Source of the DNA: DASQFQ01 sp963722815
Lineage (GTDB): Bacteria > Actinomycetota > Thermoleophilia > Solirubrobacterales > Solirubrobacteraceae
DNA length: 64,000 nucleotides
Reading direction: 5' to 3'
Assembly: GCA_963722815.1 (NCBI GenBank)
Contig: CAVROM010000010.1
Coordinates: 62,001 to 126,000 of the forward strand
Part shown: piece by piece, positions 55,295-64,000 of the stretch
Position numbering within the stretch: position 1 is the stretch's first letter
Layout: every line of letters starts with the position of its first letter
Notes under the pieces: model-generated
The model's database searches: none
What the model was told of the DNA's origin: nothing
Seen by the model: only the letters and a program-made list of their open reading frames with translations
Program-made: the position numbers and the translations under genes

Positions 55295-56755
55295 TTACGT
55301 GGCGTCCGGAAGCTCGGCCTCGGGGTTGACGGTCTCGCCCTGGCGCAGGCGCGAGTGCCGGATCCCGTAGAGGAAGTAGATGACCAGGCCGACCGCCATC
55401 CAGCCGATGAACCGCAGCCACGTCTCGAGCGAGAGGTAGCGCATCAGGTAGACGCACAGCAGCGAGCCGATGATCGGGAACCACGGCACGAACGGGACGC
55501 GGTAGCCGCGCTCGAGGTCGGGCTTGGTGCGCCGCAGGATGATGACGCCGATGTTCACCACGATGAACGCGAACAGCGTGCCGATGTTGACGAGCTTGAC
55601 GATCTCCTTGAGCGGGACGAAGGCGGCCACGACCGCGATCAGGAACCCGAACGTGGCGGTGATCCGGATCGGGGTCTTCGTCTTGTCGTTGACCTTCGCG
55701 AAGCTGCGCGGCATCAGGCCGTCACGGCACATCGCGAACATGATCCGGGTCTGGCCGTAGAGGATCGTCAGCACCACGCTGGTGATGGCGACCAGCGCGC
55801 CGAAGGAGATGATGTTGCCGGCCCAGTCGAGCCCGACGCCTTCCTTGATCACGGTGGTCAGCGGCGCCTCGGCGCCCTTGAGCTCGTTGAACGGCAGCGC
55901 GCCGACGGCGACCACCGAGACCACGATGTAGAGCGTGGTCGCGATCGCCAGCGAGCCGATGATCGCGATCGGCAAGTGCTTCCCCGGGTCCTTCGTCTCC
56001 TCGCCCGAGGTCGAGATGGCGTCGAAGCCGATGTAGGCGAAGAAGATGACCGAGGCCGCGGTGACGACGCCGTCGACGCCCTCGGGCGCGAACGGCTTGA
56101 GGTTGCCGCCGTCGAACACCGTGACGGCGACGACGATGAAGAACGCCAGCACCGCGAGCTTGATGAACACCATGATCGTGTTGAAGCGCGCGCTCTCGCG
56201 GATGCCGACGCAGAGCACCGCGGTGATCGCGAGCACGATGAAGACGGCCGGCAGGTTGAAAGAGCCTCCCTCGCCGGGCGGGCTGGCGAGCGAGTCGGGC
56301 AGCGTGAAGCCGAACAGCGAGTCGGCGAGGTTGTTGAAGTACTGGCCCCAGCCGACCGCGACGGCCGCGACGGACACCGCGTACTCGAGGATCAGGTCCC
56401 AGCCGATGATCCAGGCGGCGATCTCGCCGAGCGTCGCGTACGAGTACGTGTACGCGCTGCCCGAGACCGGGATCGACGAGGCCAGCTCCGCGAACGCGAG
56501 CGCGGAGAACGCGCAGGTGATGCCGGCGAGGACGAAGGAGATGATGATCGCCGGGCCGGAGTCGCCGATCGCCTCGCCGATGACGACGAAGATGCCGGTG
56601 CCGATGATGGCGCCGAGGCCGAGCGCGGTCAGGTCGAGCAGGCCGACGACGCGCGCCAGCGACGCGCCCTTCTCCTCCGTGTCGCGGACGAGCGTGTCGG
56701 TGTCCTTGGTCGCGAAGAGGCCCTTGCGGCCCTCGCTGCCTGAGGCGGTGGCCAC
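55295..56755 (-). CDS. APC-family amino-acid permease (cationic amino acid transporter type)
   Basis: 486 aa, GTG start, twelve predicted helices. Motifs: LTALGLGAIIGTGIFVVIGEAIGDSGPAIIISF, AFAELASSIPVSGSAYTYSYATLGEIAAWIIGWDLILEY, FFAYIGFDAISTSGEETKDPGKHLPIAIIGSL, and FAMCRDGLMPRSFAKVNDKTKTPIR. This is the CAT/YfnA-like branch that moves amino acids by proton coupling or exchange. The next gene on the same strand is upstream (uspA), 10 bp away. Confidence 0.93.
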   Translation of the reverse strand: MATASGSEGRKGLFATKDTDTLVRDTEEKGASLARVVGLLDLTALGLGAIIGTGIFVVIGEAIGDSGPAIIISFVLAGITCAFSALAFAELASSIPVSGSAYTYSYATLGEIAAWIIGWDLILEYAVSVAAVAVGWGQYFNNLADSLFGFTLPDSLASPPGEGGSFNLPAVFIVLAITAVLCVGIRESARFNTIMVFIKLAVLAFFIVVAVTVFDGGNLKPFAPEGVDGVVTAASVIFFAYIGFDAISTSGEETKDPGKHLPIAIIGSLAIATTLYIVVSVVAVGALPFNELKGAEAPLTTVIKEGVGLDWAGNIISFGALVAITSVVLTILYGQTRIMFAMCRDGLMPRSFAKVNDKTKTPIRITATFGFLIAVVAAFVPLKEIVKLVNIGTLFAFIVVNIGVIILRRTKPDLERGYRVPFVPWFPIIGSLLCVYLMRYLSLETWLRFIGWMAVGLVIYFLYGIRHSRLRQGETVNPEAELPDAT

Positions 56756-56765
56756 TGGTTCTCTC

Positions 56766-57179
56766 CTACGACGGGGGTGAGATCACGATGACGGGGCGGC
56801 GCGCGCGCTGGATCAGCTCGACCGGAACGCTGCCCAGAACCTTGCGGGCCACCTTGCCCTTGGTGGAGGCACCGACGAGGATCGCGTCGGCCTCCTTCTC
56901 CTCCGCGTACAGGAGGATGCCGCGCGACACCTTGCCGGGGCGCACCTCGCCCTCGGCCTCTACGCCGGCCTCGCGCAGCCTCGCGAGCAAGGCGTCGACC
57001 GCCTGCTGCGCGGACTCGCGGAACTCGGAGCGCGGGGTGGGAGACAGCCCTTCCATGTCAAGGCCGTCGAGCGAGACGACCGATACGGCGGCGCCGGTCT
57101 GATGGGAGAGGTCGGCGGCCGCGTCGGCGAGCCACGGCTGATCGGATCCCGCCTTGGCGGCGACAACGATGTGACGCAT
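56766..57179 (-). CDS. Universal stress protein (UspA family)
   Basis: 137 aa from ATG 57179 (RHIVVAAKAGSDQPWLADAAADLS); an earlier in-frame start overlaps the divergent uvrB. The ATP-binding consensus G-2x-G-9x-G-S/T appears as VGASTKGKVARKVLGSVPVELI, and VEAEGEVRPGKVSRGILLYAEEKEADAILVGAS is typical. It is translated 10 bp before the amino-acid permease, an arrangement common for USP-transporter pairs in which the USP may sense nucleotide status for the transporter (inference). Confidence 0.9.
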   Translation of the reverse strand: MRHIVVAAKAGSDQPWLADAAADLSHQTGAAVSVVSLDGLDMEGLSPTPRSEFRESAQQAVDALLARLREAGVEAEGEVRPGKVSRGILLYAEEKEADAILVGASTKGKVARKVLGSVPVELIQRARRPVIVISPPS

Positions 57180-57258
57180 GTGGCCGGGATGTCCGTTGTG
57201 AACGCGCGCCAAACCACAGCGCGGTTCCGTCCGTCCCGTTCCATACTGTTGGTCGGCT

Positions 57259-59259
57259 ATGCCTCCGTTCAAGCTCGACAGCGTGTACAGCCCGACCGCC
57301 GACCAGCCGGCGGCGATCGACGCGATCGCCAAGAGCGTCGACGAGGGCAACCGCTACACGACGCTGCTGGGCGCCACCGGCACCGGCAAGACGATGACGA
57401 TGGCCGCGACGATCGAGCGGCTGCAGAAGCCGTCGCTGATCCTCGTGCACAACAAGACCCTCGCCGCGCAGCTCTGCAACGAGTTCCGCACCTACTTCCC
57501 GCAGAACGCCGTCGAGTACTTCGTCTCCTACTACGACTACTACCAGCCCGAGGCGTACGTCCCCTCGCGGGACCTCTACATCGAGAAGGACTCGGCGATC
57601 AACCAGGAGATCGACCGTCTCCGACACGCCGCTACGGCTGCGCTGTTCGCGCGCCGCGACGTGCTGATCGTCGCCTCGGTGTCGGCGATCTTCGGCCTCG
57701 GCTCGCCGGACACGTACAACGACAACCTGCAGACGCTGATCAAGGGCGCCTACGTCGACCGCGACGAGTTGCTCCGCAAGCTCGTCTACCTGCAGTACAA
57801 CCGCAACGACACGGCGCTGGGGCGCGGCACGTTCCGGGTCCGCGGCGACACGCTGGAGATCTTCCCGGCGTATGCGGAGACGGCGTTCCGGGCGATCCTG
57901 TTCGGCGACGAGGTCGAGCGGCTCCAGCACTTCGACCCGCTGACGGGCGAGCTGATCGTCGACGACCTCGAGCACGTCGGTATCTGGCCGGCGACGCATT
58001 ACAACGTCAAGGAAGGGACGATGGAGCGCTCGGTGGCCGAGATCGGCCGCGAGCTCAACCACCGCACCGCCGAGCTCGAGGCCGAGGGCAAGCTCCTCGA
58101 GGCCCACCGCCTGCGCCAGCGCACCCAGTACGACATGGAGATGCTGCGCGAGGTCGGGTTCTGCTCCGGCATCGAGAACTACTCGCGCATCCTCGACGGC
58201 CGTGAGCCGGGCGCCCGCCCGTACTGCCTGATCGACTACTTCCCCAAGGACTTCGTCTGCTTCCTCGACGAGTCGCACCAGACCGTGCCGCAGATCGGCG
58301 GCATGTACGAGGGCGACCGCTCGCGCAAGTCGACGCTGGTGGAGTACGGCTTCCGGCTACCGAGCGCGATGGACAACCGGCCGCAGACGTTCGAGGAGTT
58401 CCTCTCGATCACCCCGCAGATGGTGTTCGTATCGGCGACGCCCGGCGCCTACGAGCGCGAGCACTCCAAGCACATCGTCGAGCAGATCGTGCGGCCGACG
58501 GGCATCGTCGACCCAGAGGTCGTGGTGCGCGAGACGCGCAACCAGATCGACGACCTGATGAACGAGATCCGGGTCCGGGTCGAGCGCAACGAGCGCGTGC
58601 TCGTGACCACGCTGACCAAGAAGATGAGCGAGGACCTCACGGACTACCTGCTCGAGGTCGGCTTCAAGGTCCGCTACCTGCACTCCGAGGTCGACACGCT
58701 CGAGCGGATCCAGATCATCCGCGAGCTGCGCCTCGGCGAGTACGACGTGCTCGTGGGTGTGAACCTGCTGCGCGAGGGATTGGATCTGCCGGAGGTGTCT
58801 TTGGTGGCGATCCTGGACGCGGACAAGGAGGGCTTCCTCCGCGGCGAGACGTCGCTGATCCAGACGATCGGGCGAGCGGCGCGGAACGTCGGCGGCACGG
58901 TGCTCATGTACGCCGACAAGGAGACCGCGGCGATGCGCACCGCGATCGGGGAGACCGACCGCCGCCGCGCGATCCAGGTCGCCTACAACGAGGAGCACGG
59001 CATCACGCCGGAGACGATCGTCAAGGGCATCTCGGACATCACGGAGTTCCTGATGTCCGACTCCAAGGTCCCGACCAAGGGCCGCCGCCGCCGCGAGCGC
59101 AAGGTCGACATGGCGCCGGCCGAGATCGAGTCGACGATCGTCGAGCTCGAGGAGGAGATGCTCGCCGCGGCCGAGGAGCTGCGGTTCGAGTACGCGGCAC
59201 GGCTGCGCGACGAGATCCGGGACCTGCGGCGCGAGCTGGACGAGGCTGCGGCGGCTTAG
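57259..59259 (+). CDS. uvrB: Excinuclease ABC subunit B
   Basis: 666 aa, full length. Walker A GATGTGKT (38-45), the DNA-clamping beta-hairpin region EYFVSYYDYYQPEAYVPSRD, SVSAIFGLGSPDTY, FPKDFVCFLDESHQTVPQ (DExx box), YLHSEVDTLERIQIIRELR, VNLLREGLDLPEVSLVAILDAD, and QTIGRAARNVGGTVLMYAD (motif VI). A C-terminal UVR domain (AEIESTIVELEEEMLAAAEELRFEYAARLRDEI) binds UvrC. It verifies lesions in nucleotide excision repair. No clear LexA box is visible in the 79-bp upstream gap. Its TAG is followed by the copy-B repeat. Confidence 0.97.
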   Translation: MPPFKLDSVYSPTADQPAAIDAIAKSVDEGNRYTTLLGATGTGKTMTMAATIERLQKPSLILVHNKTLAAQLCNEFRTYFPQNAVEYFVSYYDYYQPEAYVPSRDLYIEKDSAINQEIDRLRHAATAALFARRDVLIVASVSAIFGLGSPDTYNDNLQTLIKGAYVDRDELLRKLVYLQYNRNDTALGRGTFRVRGDTLEIFPAYAETAFRAILFGDEVERLQHFDPLTGELIVDDLEHVGIWPATHYNVKEGTMERSVAEIGRELNHRTAELEAEGKLLEAHRLRQRTQYDMEMLREVGFCSGIENYSRILDGREPGARPYCLIDYFPKDFVCFLDESHQTVPQIGGMYEGDRSRKSTLVEYGFRLPSAMDNRPQTFEEFLSITPQMVFVSATPGAYEREHSKHIVEQIVRPTGIVDPEVVVRETRNQIDDLMNEIRVRVERNERVLVTTLTKKMSEDLTDYLLEVGFKVRYLHSEVDTLERIQIIRELRLGEYDVLVGVNLLREGLDLPEVSLVAILDADKEGFLRGETSLIQTIGRAARNVGGTVLMYADKETAAMRTAIGETDRRRAIQVAYNEEHGITPETIVKGISDITEFLMSDSKVPTKGRRRRERKVDMAPAEIESTIVELEEEMLAAAEELRFEYAARLRDEIRDLRRELDEAAAA

Positions 59260-59273
59260 CGTTCGCGGTTAGC

Positions 59274-59528
59274 GCGGCGAACGTCAACAGCTTGCATTGA
59301 AGGGAAGGACGGGGTGCCGCGGCGCTCGCCCCGAGCCAAGGTCTCCGTTTTCGGGGCGGATAGCGCCCCAAACTCGGCAAGCTTGCTTGATTTGGGGCGG
59401 ATAGGGCCCCGAACTCAGCATTCTTGGCCAAGCGGGACGCTTTGACCCCCTGTAGCGTGGTCACGCGTCCCGCTTGCTCGCCGCGGCACCCCGCACCCCC
59501 TCCTCAATGCCCGCCGTTGAAGTACGCG
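59274..59528. mobile_element. MITE-like element with ~50-bp imperfect inverted ends, repeat copy B
   Basis: The 379 bp after uvrB hold no gene. Left end 59277-59324 and right end 59479-59528 (read in reverse) align as GCGwACkTCAACrGC..GCATTGA, then a purine-rich stretch and GGGGTGCCGCGGCG. Inside are two tandem hairpins, GGGGCG-CGCCCC (59353-59369) and GGGGC-GCCCC (59394-59410), each with a GGATA loop and followed by AACTCrGC, and an 11-bp perfect hairpin AAGCGGGACGC/GCGTCCCGCTT (59430-59440, 59465-59475). The left-end motif is shared with 28471-28501 and 37076-37099. No transposase ORF. Could equally be a REP/BIME-type cluster acting as terminator. Confidence 0.5.
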
Positions 59529-59599
59529 AACGGTTGTCATTTGACGGATCAGCAAGGCAGGCGTACCTTCCGAACCGGGCAGGGGTTTCTTTCGGGATC

Positions 59600-59619
59600 G
59601 GATGACAACGTTGTCATCC
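59600..59619. promoter_or_regulatory. 20-bp operator palindrome upstream of GH92
   Basis: GGATGACAACGTTGTCATCC is a perfect 20-bp palindrome with the central AACGTT characteristic of LacI-family binding sites. It ends 19 bp before the GH92 ATG; a GGGGAGG ribosome-binding site (59624-59630) lies between. A second half-like match, CGGTTGTCAT, is at 59531-59540. The sequence differs from the palindrome at 41208-41221, so a different LacI-type regulator encoded outside the window is the likely partner. Confidence 0.75.
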
Positions 59620-59638
59620 TCGTGGGGAGGCGAGAGAG

Positions 59639-62600
59639 ATGGGTCGACGGGTTCTTCTGGCGGTTGGGCTGGCGGTTGCGCTGATGGCGGCGATGGCCGC
59701 GCCGGCCGCGCACGCCGCGACGGACTTCTATTCGTCGTTCGAGAGCGGCGACCCCGCTCCGGCGTGGGAGAGCACCGCGGAGGTCGACTCGCACGGCAAC
59801 AAGAAGATGTCCGGCGTCACCGGGAGCTCGTCGCCCGGGATCCCCGGGAACATCCGCGACAAGGTCGTCGCGGTCACGGCCAGCGCCGAGAATCCTCCGG
59901 GCGAGACCGCCGAGCGGCTCAACGACGGTGACGTCAACAGCAAGTGGCTGGCGTTCGAGCCGACCGGCTGGGTCCGCTACCAGCTCTCCGAGCCGGTCAC
60001 CGTCGTCGACTACGCGCTCTCGTCCGCCAACGACTCCGCCGAGCGCGACCCCAAAGACTGGGAGCTCCAGGGCTCGCATGACGGCAGCGCCTGGACCACG
60101 GTCGACGCGCAGACCGGCCAGGACTTCTCCGAGCGCTTCCAGACCAAGCAGTACGACGTCGCCACCCCCGGCAGCTACGAGTACTACCGGCTGAACATCA
60201 CCGCCAACCACGGCGACGGCCTTGTCCAGCTCGCCGAGCTCCAGCTCTCCGACGGCGACACCACGCCGCCGCCCGCGACGGACATGAAGGCGTTCGCCAC
60301 CTCCGGCCCGGTCAACGGCCCGACGATGAAGCCGAACGCCGGCTGGACCGGCGTCAAGGCGCTGCGCTACTCCGGCGGTCACACCGCCGACGGGCGCGGC
60401 TACGCCTACGACAAGGTGTTCGACGTCGACGTCAAGGTCACGCGGAACAGCGAGCTGTCGTACCTGATCTTCCCCGAGCTCACCAACAACGACCTCGGCT
60501 ACCCGAGCACGTACGCGGCCGTCGACCTCGCCTTCACCGACGGCACCTACCTGTCGGACCTGCGCGCGCTCGACCAGCAGGAGTACGACCTCGACCCGCA
60601 GGGCCAGGGCGCGAGCAAGTCGCTCTACGCCAACCAATGGAACCGCAAGGTCTCCCACATCGGCGCGGTCGCCGCGGGCAAGACGATCGACCGCATCCTC
60701 GTCGGCTACGACAACCCGAAGGGCACGCACCTCTTCAACGGCTGGTTCGACGACATCCGCATCGATACCCAGCGGACTTCGTCCGCGGGCAAACTCGGCA
60801 GCCCGGCGAAGGAGACCCATGCGCGGCCGTCCGACTGGGTGCTCACCACCCGCGGGACCAACTCCACCGGCGGCTTCAGCCGCGGCAACAACATCCCGGC
60901 CACGGCCGTCCCGCACGGCTTCAACTTCTGGACGCCGATGACCGACGCCGGCTCGATCAGCTGGCTGTACGCCTACCAGCAGGACAACAACGACGACAAC
61001 CTGCCGCGGATCGAGGCGTTCGCCGCCTCGCACGAGCCGAGCCCGTGGATGGGCGACCGCCAGACCTTCCAGGTCATGCCGTCGCCGGACACCGGCGAGC
61101 CGAAGGCCGGCCGCGACGATCGCGCGCTCACCTTCAAGCACGCGAACGAGATCGCCAAGCCGTACCGCTACGGCGTGAAGTTCGAGAACGGCATGCGCAC
61201 CGACATCGCGCCGACCGACCACGCGGCGCTGTTCCGCTTCGAGTTCACCGGCGACGAGGGCAACGTGATCCTCGACAACATCGACCGGGACGAAGGCGAC
61301 TCCGGTCTCACGATCAACCAGGCCGAGGGCACGATCAGCGGCTGGTCCGACGTCGCCAGCGGGCTCTCCAACGGCGCCGGGCGCCTGTTCGTCTACGGCA
61401 CCTTCGACAAGCCGGTCACCCAGAGCGGGAACCTGAACGCGGGCGATCGCGACTCGACCGGCTACGTCAAGTTCGACACGGGCAGCGACAAGGTCGTGAA
61501 CCTGCGGATCGCCACCTCGCTGATGAGCATCGAGCAGGCGAAGAAGAACCTGGCGCTCGAGATCCGGCCGACCGACACGCTGACCTCGCTCGCGGCGCGC
61601 GCCCAGAGCCAGTGGGACGACAAGCTCGACGCGGTGGAGGTCGAAGGCGCCACGCCGGACCAGAGCCGGACGCTCTACTCGAACCTCTACCGGCTCTCGC
61701 TGTATCCGAACTCGGCGCACGAGAACGTCGGCACCGCGGCCTCCCCGAAGTGGAAGCACACGGTGCAGTCCTCGACCGACTCGCCGCTCGCCACGGAAAC
61801 CCAGACCGGCGGCGACATCGTCGACGGCAAGGTGTACGTCAACAACGGTTTCTGGGACACGTACCGGACCGTCTGGGCGGGCTACGCGATGTTCGACCCC
61901 GGCACCGCCGGCGAGCTGATCGACGGCTTCGTCCAGCAGTACCGCGACGGCGGCTGGATCGCGCGCTGGTCCTCGCCGGGCTACGCGAACCTCATGACCG
62001 GCACGAGCTCGGACGTCGCGTTCGCCGACGCCTACGTGAAGGGGGTCAAGGGCTTCAACGCCCGCGACGCCTACGCCGCCGCGGTCCGGAACGCCACCGT
62101 GGAGCCGCCGGGCGACGATCCGAACGACCCGAGCGTCGGCCGCAAGGGCCTGGAGACGTCGCTGTTCCTCGGCTACACGCCGTCGGTGGTGTCCGAGGGC
62201 GTCTCGTGGGCGCTCGAGGGCTATATCAACGACTTCGGCATCGGCAACATGGCGAAGGCGCTGGCCCGCCGAGCGAGCGGCGCCGACAAGCGGCGGCTGC
62301 GAGAGGAGTCCGAGTACTTCCTCAGCCGCGCCACCAACTACGTGAACATGTTCGACCCGGCGATCGGCTTCTTCCAGGGCCGCTCCGCCAGCGGTCGCTG
62401 GAAGTCCTCACCCGACGAGTACGACCCGCGGGTGTGGGGCCACGAGCACGACTACACCGAGACCGACGGCTGGAACTTCGCGTTCCACGTGCCGCAGGAC
62501 GGCCAGGGGCTCGCGAACCTCTACGGCGGCCGGGCCGCGCTCGCGCGCAAGCTCGACGCGTTCTTCGCGACGCCGGAGACCGGGACGTTCACGGGCTCCT

Positions 62601-64000
62601 ACGGCGGGACGATCCACGAGATGCTCGAGGCGCGCGACGTGCGCATGGGCCAGTGGGGCTTCTCGAATCAGGTGTCGCACCACATCCCGTGGATGTACGC
62701 GTACGCCAAGCAGCCGTGGAAGACCGCGGAGAAGACCCGCGAGGCGCTGCGCCGTCTCTACTCCGGCTCCGAGATCGGCCAGGGCTACGCGGGCGACGAG
62801 GACAACGGTGAGACGTCGACCTGGTACCTGTTCGCCGCCGCGGGGCTGTACCCGCTCCAGATGGGGAGCCCGAACTACGTCATCGGCTCGCCGCTGTTCA
62901 AGAAGCTGACGATCCGCCGGTCCGGGCGGGACATCGTCGTCCGCGCGCCGAACAACAGCACGCGCAACGTGTACGTGCAGGGCCTGCGGGTCAACGGCCG
63001 GCGCTGGAACAAGACGTACCTGCCGCACTCGATGCTCGCCAACGGCGCCACGCTGACGTTCGACATGGGCCCGCGGCCGTCCGGCTGGGCGACTCACGGC
63101 AACACGGCACCGCCGTCGCTGACCCAGGGGCGCGAGCCGGCACGGCCGCTGCGCGACGCCACCGGCAAGCACGGCGGCGAAGCGACCTCGAGCACCGGCA
63201 ACGATGTCTCGAAGTTGTTCGACGACAGCTCGGCGACCGAGGCGTCGACCGGCAAGTGGGTCGAGTACGCGTTCCGCCGGCGGCGTGACGCGCGCTTCTA
63301 CACGCTGACGTCCGGCGCGTCGGCCCGGTCGGACCCCGCGCGCTGGACGCTCAAGGGCTCGAACAACGACGGCCGGTCTTGGAAGGTGCTGGACACGCGC
63401 TCCGGCGAGACGTTCAAGTGGCGCAAGCAGACCCGGCCGTTCAAGATCGACCGGCCGGGCCGCTACGAGCGCTACCGGCTCGAGGCGAGCGGCACGCTCG
63501 CCGAGATCGAGCTCCTCAACCACGACGAAGCCGTGCCGCTCGGAACCGAGGTCGGGTCGAGCGCCACCTGGCCCGGCTCGACCGTGCCCGTCCGCGTGGA
63601 GGTGTGGAACTCCGGCGGGGAGTCCCTCAGCGGCGATGTGGCCCTGTCCGTCCCCGATGGCTGGAGCGCGAGCCCGCCGACTCGCTCGTTCGGGCCGCTG
63701 GCGACAGGGCGCTCGCAGACGCTGACCTTCGACGTCAACGTGCCGGCGGGCGTGGAGCCGGGCGAGTACCACGTCGAGGCGAAGGCGACCTCCGGATCGG
63801 TCGAGGTGCACGGCACCGGCTCGGTGCAGGTGCTCGGCGACACGATCGAGTTCAGCCCGGGCACGGCGGCCGAGGAGCCGTGGTTGAGCGAGGACGGCGG
63901 CTCACAGCTCGACGGCGAGGCGTTCGACGGCCGCGGGCGCTTCACCGACAACGAGCGCTTCTTCGTCTACAAGTTCGAGCTGCCCGCCGACGTGACGGGC
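59639..64000 (+). CDS. Secreted GH92 alpha-mannosidase with F5/8C and NEW3 domains, 3' truncated
   Basis: Open to the window edge (1454 codons seen). Signal peptide GRRVLLAVGLAVALMAAMAAPAAHA; F5/8-type C module at about 60-190 (ERLNDGDVNSKWLAFEPTGWVRYQL, WELQGSHDGSAWTTV); NPCBM-like beta domain about 215-370; GH92 N-domain and (alpha/alpha)6 domain about 390-1150 with VNNGFWDTYRTVW, GVSWALEGYINDFG (E860), TDGWNFAFHVPQD, GFSNQVSHHIPWMY, GDEDNGE (1052-1058) and YVIGSPLF. A second F5/8C module is about 1175-1295 and a NEW3 domain about 1300-1400. Ca-dependent exo-alpha-mannosidase acting on N-glycans or mannans outside the cell (family knowledge). Confidence 0.92.
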   Translation, partial: MGRRVLLAVGLAVALMAAMAAPAAHAATDFYSSFESGDPAPAWESTAEVDSHGNKKMSGVTGSSSPGIPGNIRDKVVAVTASAENPPGETAERLNDGDVNSKWLAFEPTGWVRYQLSEPVTVVDYALSSANDSAERDPKDWELQGSHDGSAWTTVDAQTGQDFSERFQTKQYDVATPGSYEYYRLNITANHGDGLVQLAELQLSDGDTTPPPATDMKAFATSGPVNGPTMKPNAGWTGVKALRYSGGHTADGRGYAYDKVFDVDVKVTRNSELSYLIFPELTNNDLGYPSTYAAVDLAFTDGTYLSDLRALDQQEYDLDPQGQGASKSLYANQWNRKVSHIGAVAAGKTIDRILVGYDNPKGTHLFNGWFDDIRIDTQRTSSAGKLGSPAKETHARPSDWVLTTRGTNSTGGFSRGNNIPATAVPHGFNFWTPMTDAGSISWLYAYQQDNNDDNLPRIEAFAASHEPSPWMGDRQTFQVMPSPDTGEPKAGRDDRALTFKHANEIAKPYRYGVKFENGMRTDIAPTDHAALFRFEFTGDEGNVILDNIDRDEGDSGLTINQAEGTISGWSDVASGLSNGAGRLFVYGTFDKPVTQSGNLNAGDRDSTGYVKFDTGSDKVVNLRIATSLMSIEQAKKNLALEIRPTDTLTSLAARAQSQWDDKLDAVEVEGATPDQSRTLYSNLYRLSLYPNSAHENVGTAASPKWKHTVQSSTDSPLATETQTGGDIVDGKVYVNNGFWDTYRTVWAGYAMFDPGTAGELIDGFVQQYRDGGWIARWSSPGYANLMTGTSSDVAFADAYVKGVKGFNARDAYAAAVRNATVEPPGDDPNDPSVGRKGLETSLFLGYTPSVVSEGVSWALEGYINDFGIGNMAKALARRASGADKRRLREESEYFLSRATNYVNMFDPAIGFFQGRSASGRWKSSPDEYDPRVWGHEHDYTETDGWNFAFHVPQDGQGLANLYGGRAALARKLDAFFATPETGTFTGSYGGTIHEMLEARDVRMGQWGFSNQVSHHIPWMYAYAKQPWKTAEKTREALRRLYSGSEIGQGYAGDEDNGETSTWYLFAAAGLYPLQMGSPNYVIGSPLFKKLTIRRSGRDIVVRAPNNSTRNVYVQGLRVNGRRWNKTYLPHSMLANGATLTFDMGPRPSGWATHGNTAPPSLTQGREPARPLRDATGKHGGEATSSTGNDVSKLFDDSSATEASTGKWVEYAFRRRRDARFYTLTSGASARSDPARWTLKGSNNDGRSWKVLDTRSGETFKWRKQTRPFKIDRPGRYERYRLEASGTLAEIELLNHDEAVPLGTEVGSSATWPGSTVPVRVEVWNSGGESLSGDVALSVPDGWSASPPTRSFGPLATGRSQTLTFDVNVPAGVEPGEYHVEAKATSGSVEVHGTGSVQVLGDTIEFSPGTAAEEPWLSEDGGSQLDGEAFDGRGRFTDNERFFVYKFELPADVTG

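Noticed and set aside
57180..57258. A possible SOS (LexA) box upstream of uvrB from GAACGCGCG...GCGCGGTTC
   Set aside because: The spacing between half-sites is far too long for the actinobacterial LexA consensus; left as an unremarkable imperfect inverted repeat.

Overview
The window is very GC-rich (strong G/C at third codon positions), has Actinobacteria-type gene content and frequent ATGA/GTGA/TTGA/CTAG start-stop overlaps. Several traits fit a deep-branching actinobacterial class such as Thermoleophilia (Solirubrobacter/Conexibacter-like): a fused HisIE, a separate TrpF (many actinomycetes use PriA instead), secreted Ala/Gly/Arg-rich proteins with collagen-like stretches, and many secreted glycosidases. 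The lineage is inferred; there is no rRNA in the window.

Layout. 0-2.7 kb: the 3' part of an FAD-dependent oxidoreductase and a convergent secreted FG-GAP/collagen-like protein. 2.7-11.1 kb: a histidine/tryptophan block, hisIE-trpE-G-D-C, an HtrA-type protease, then trpF-B-A and a 58-aa membrane protein. 11.1-16.6 kb: a complete branched-chain amino-acid ABC transporter (livKHMGF) plus a small membrane protein. 16.6-23.6 kb: a sugar-nucleotide-epimerase-like protein, a two-gene ABC exporter, an ACT-domain malic enzyme, a three-gene partner-switching (RsbU/RsbW/RsbV-like) module and an Ala/Pro-rich RGG protein. 23.7-32.4 kb: polA, a YdcZ-like protein, two aldehyde dehydrogenases, a split XdhC pair, an esterase and a minimal beta-carbonic anhydrase. 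32.4-36.9 kb: a second copy of the FAD oxidoreductase, rpsA, coaE, a lytic transglycosylase and an SDR. 37-51 kb and 52.6-64 kb: a carbohydrate-utilisation region with a GH13 alpha-glucosidase, a sugar ABC ATPase, a LacI regulator with a perfect operator, a debranching-enzyme-like gene, a GH32/43-like protein, GH31, a sugar ABC transporter (binding protein and two permeases), a secreted six-hairpin glycosidase and a very large secreted GH92 mannosidase that runs off the right edge. Interspersed are a ferric-reductase/FMN-binding pair, a YihY-like protein, an amino-acid permease, UspA and uvrB.

How it fits together. The carbohydrate genes read as one physiological unit: secreted enzymes release oligosaccharides, the ABC importer takes them in (its ATPase is encoded about 7 kb from the permeases), and GH13/GH31/debranching-like enzymes hydrolyse them. 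A LacI-family protein probably gates expression through the palindrome at 41208-41221, and a different 20-bp palindrome sits just before the GH92 gene.

Most striking observations. (1) Fifteen single-base frame disruptions in six genes (trpD, polA x3, a debranching-like gene x7, an FMN-binding gene, GH31 x2, a secreted glycosidase) are all +1 insertions, with no deletions, and the protein is otherwise intact. This looks more like systematic sequence error than decay, but needs reads to decide. (2) An apparently undescribed intergenic repeat/hairpin family occurs at three loci, in two of which an identical 24-base unit includes the stop codon of the preceding gene; the copy after uvrB has about 50-bp inverted ends like a small non-autonomous element. 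(3) A long nested hairpin sits between livK and livH. I saw no tRNA, rRNA, CRISPR array, prophage or transposase.
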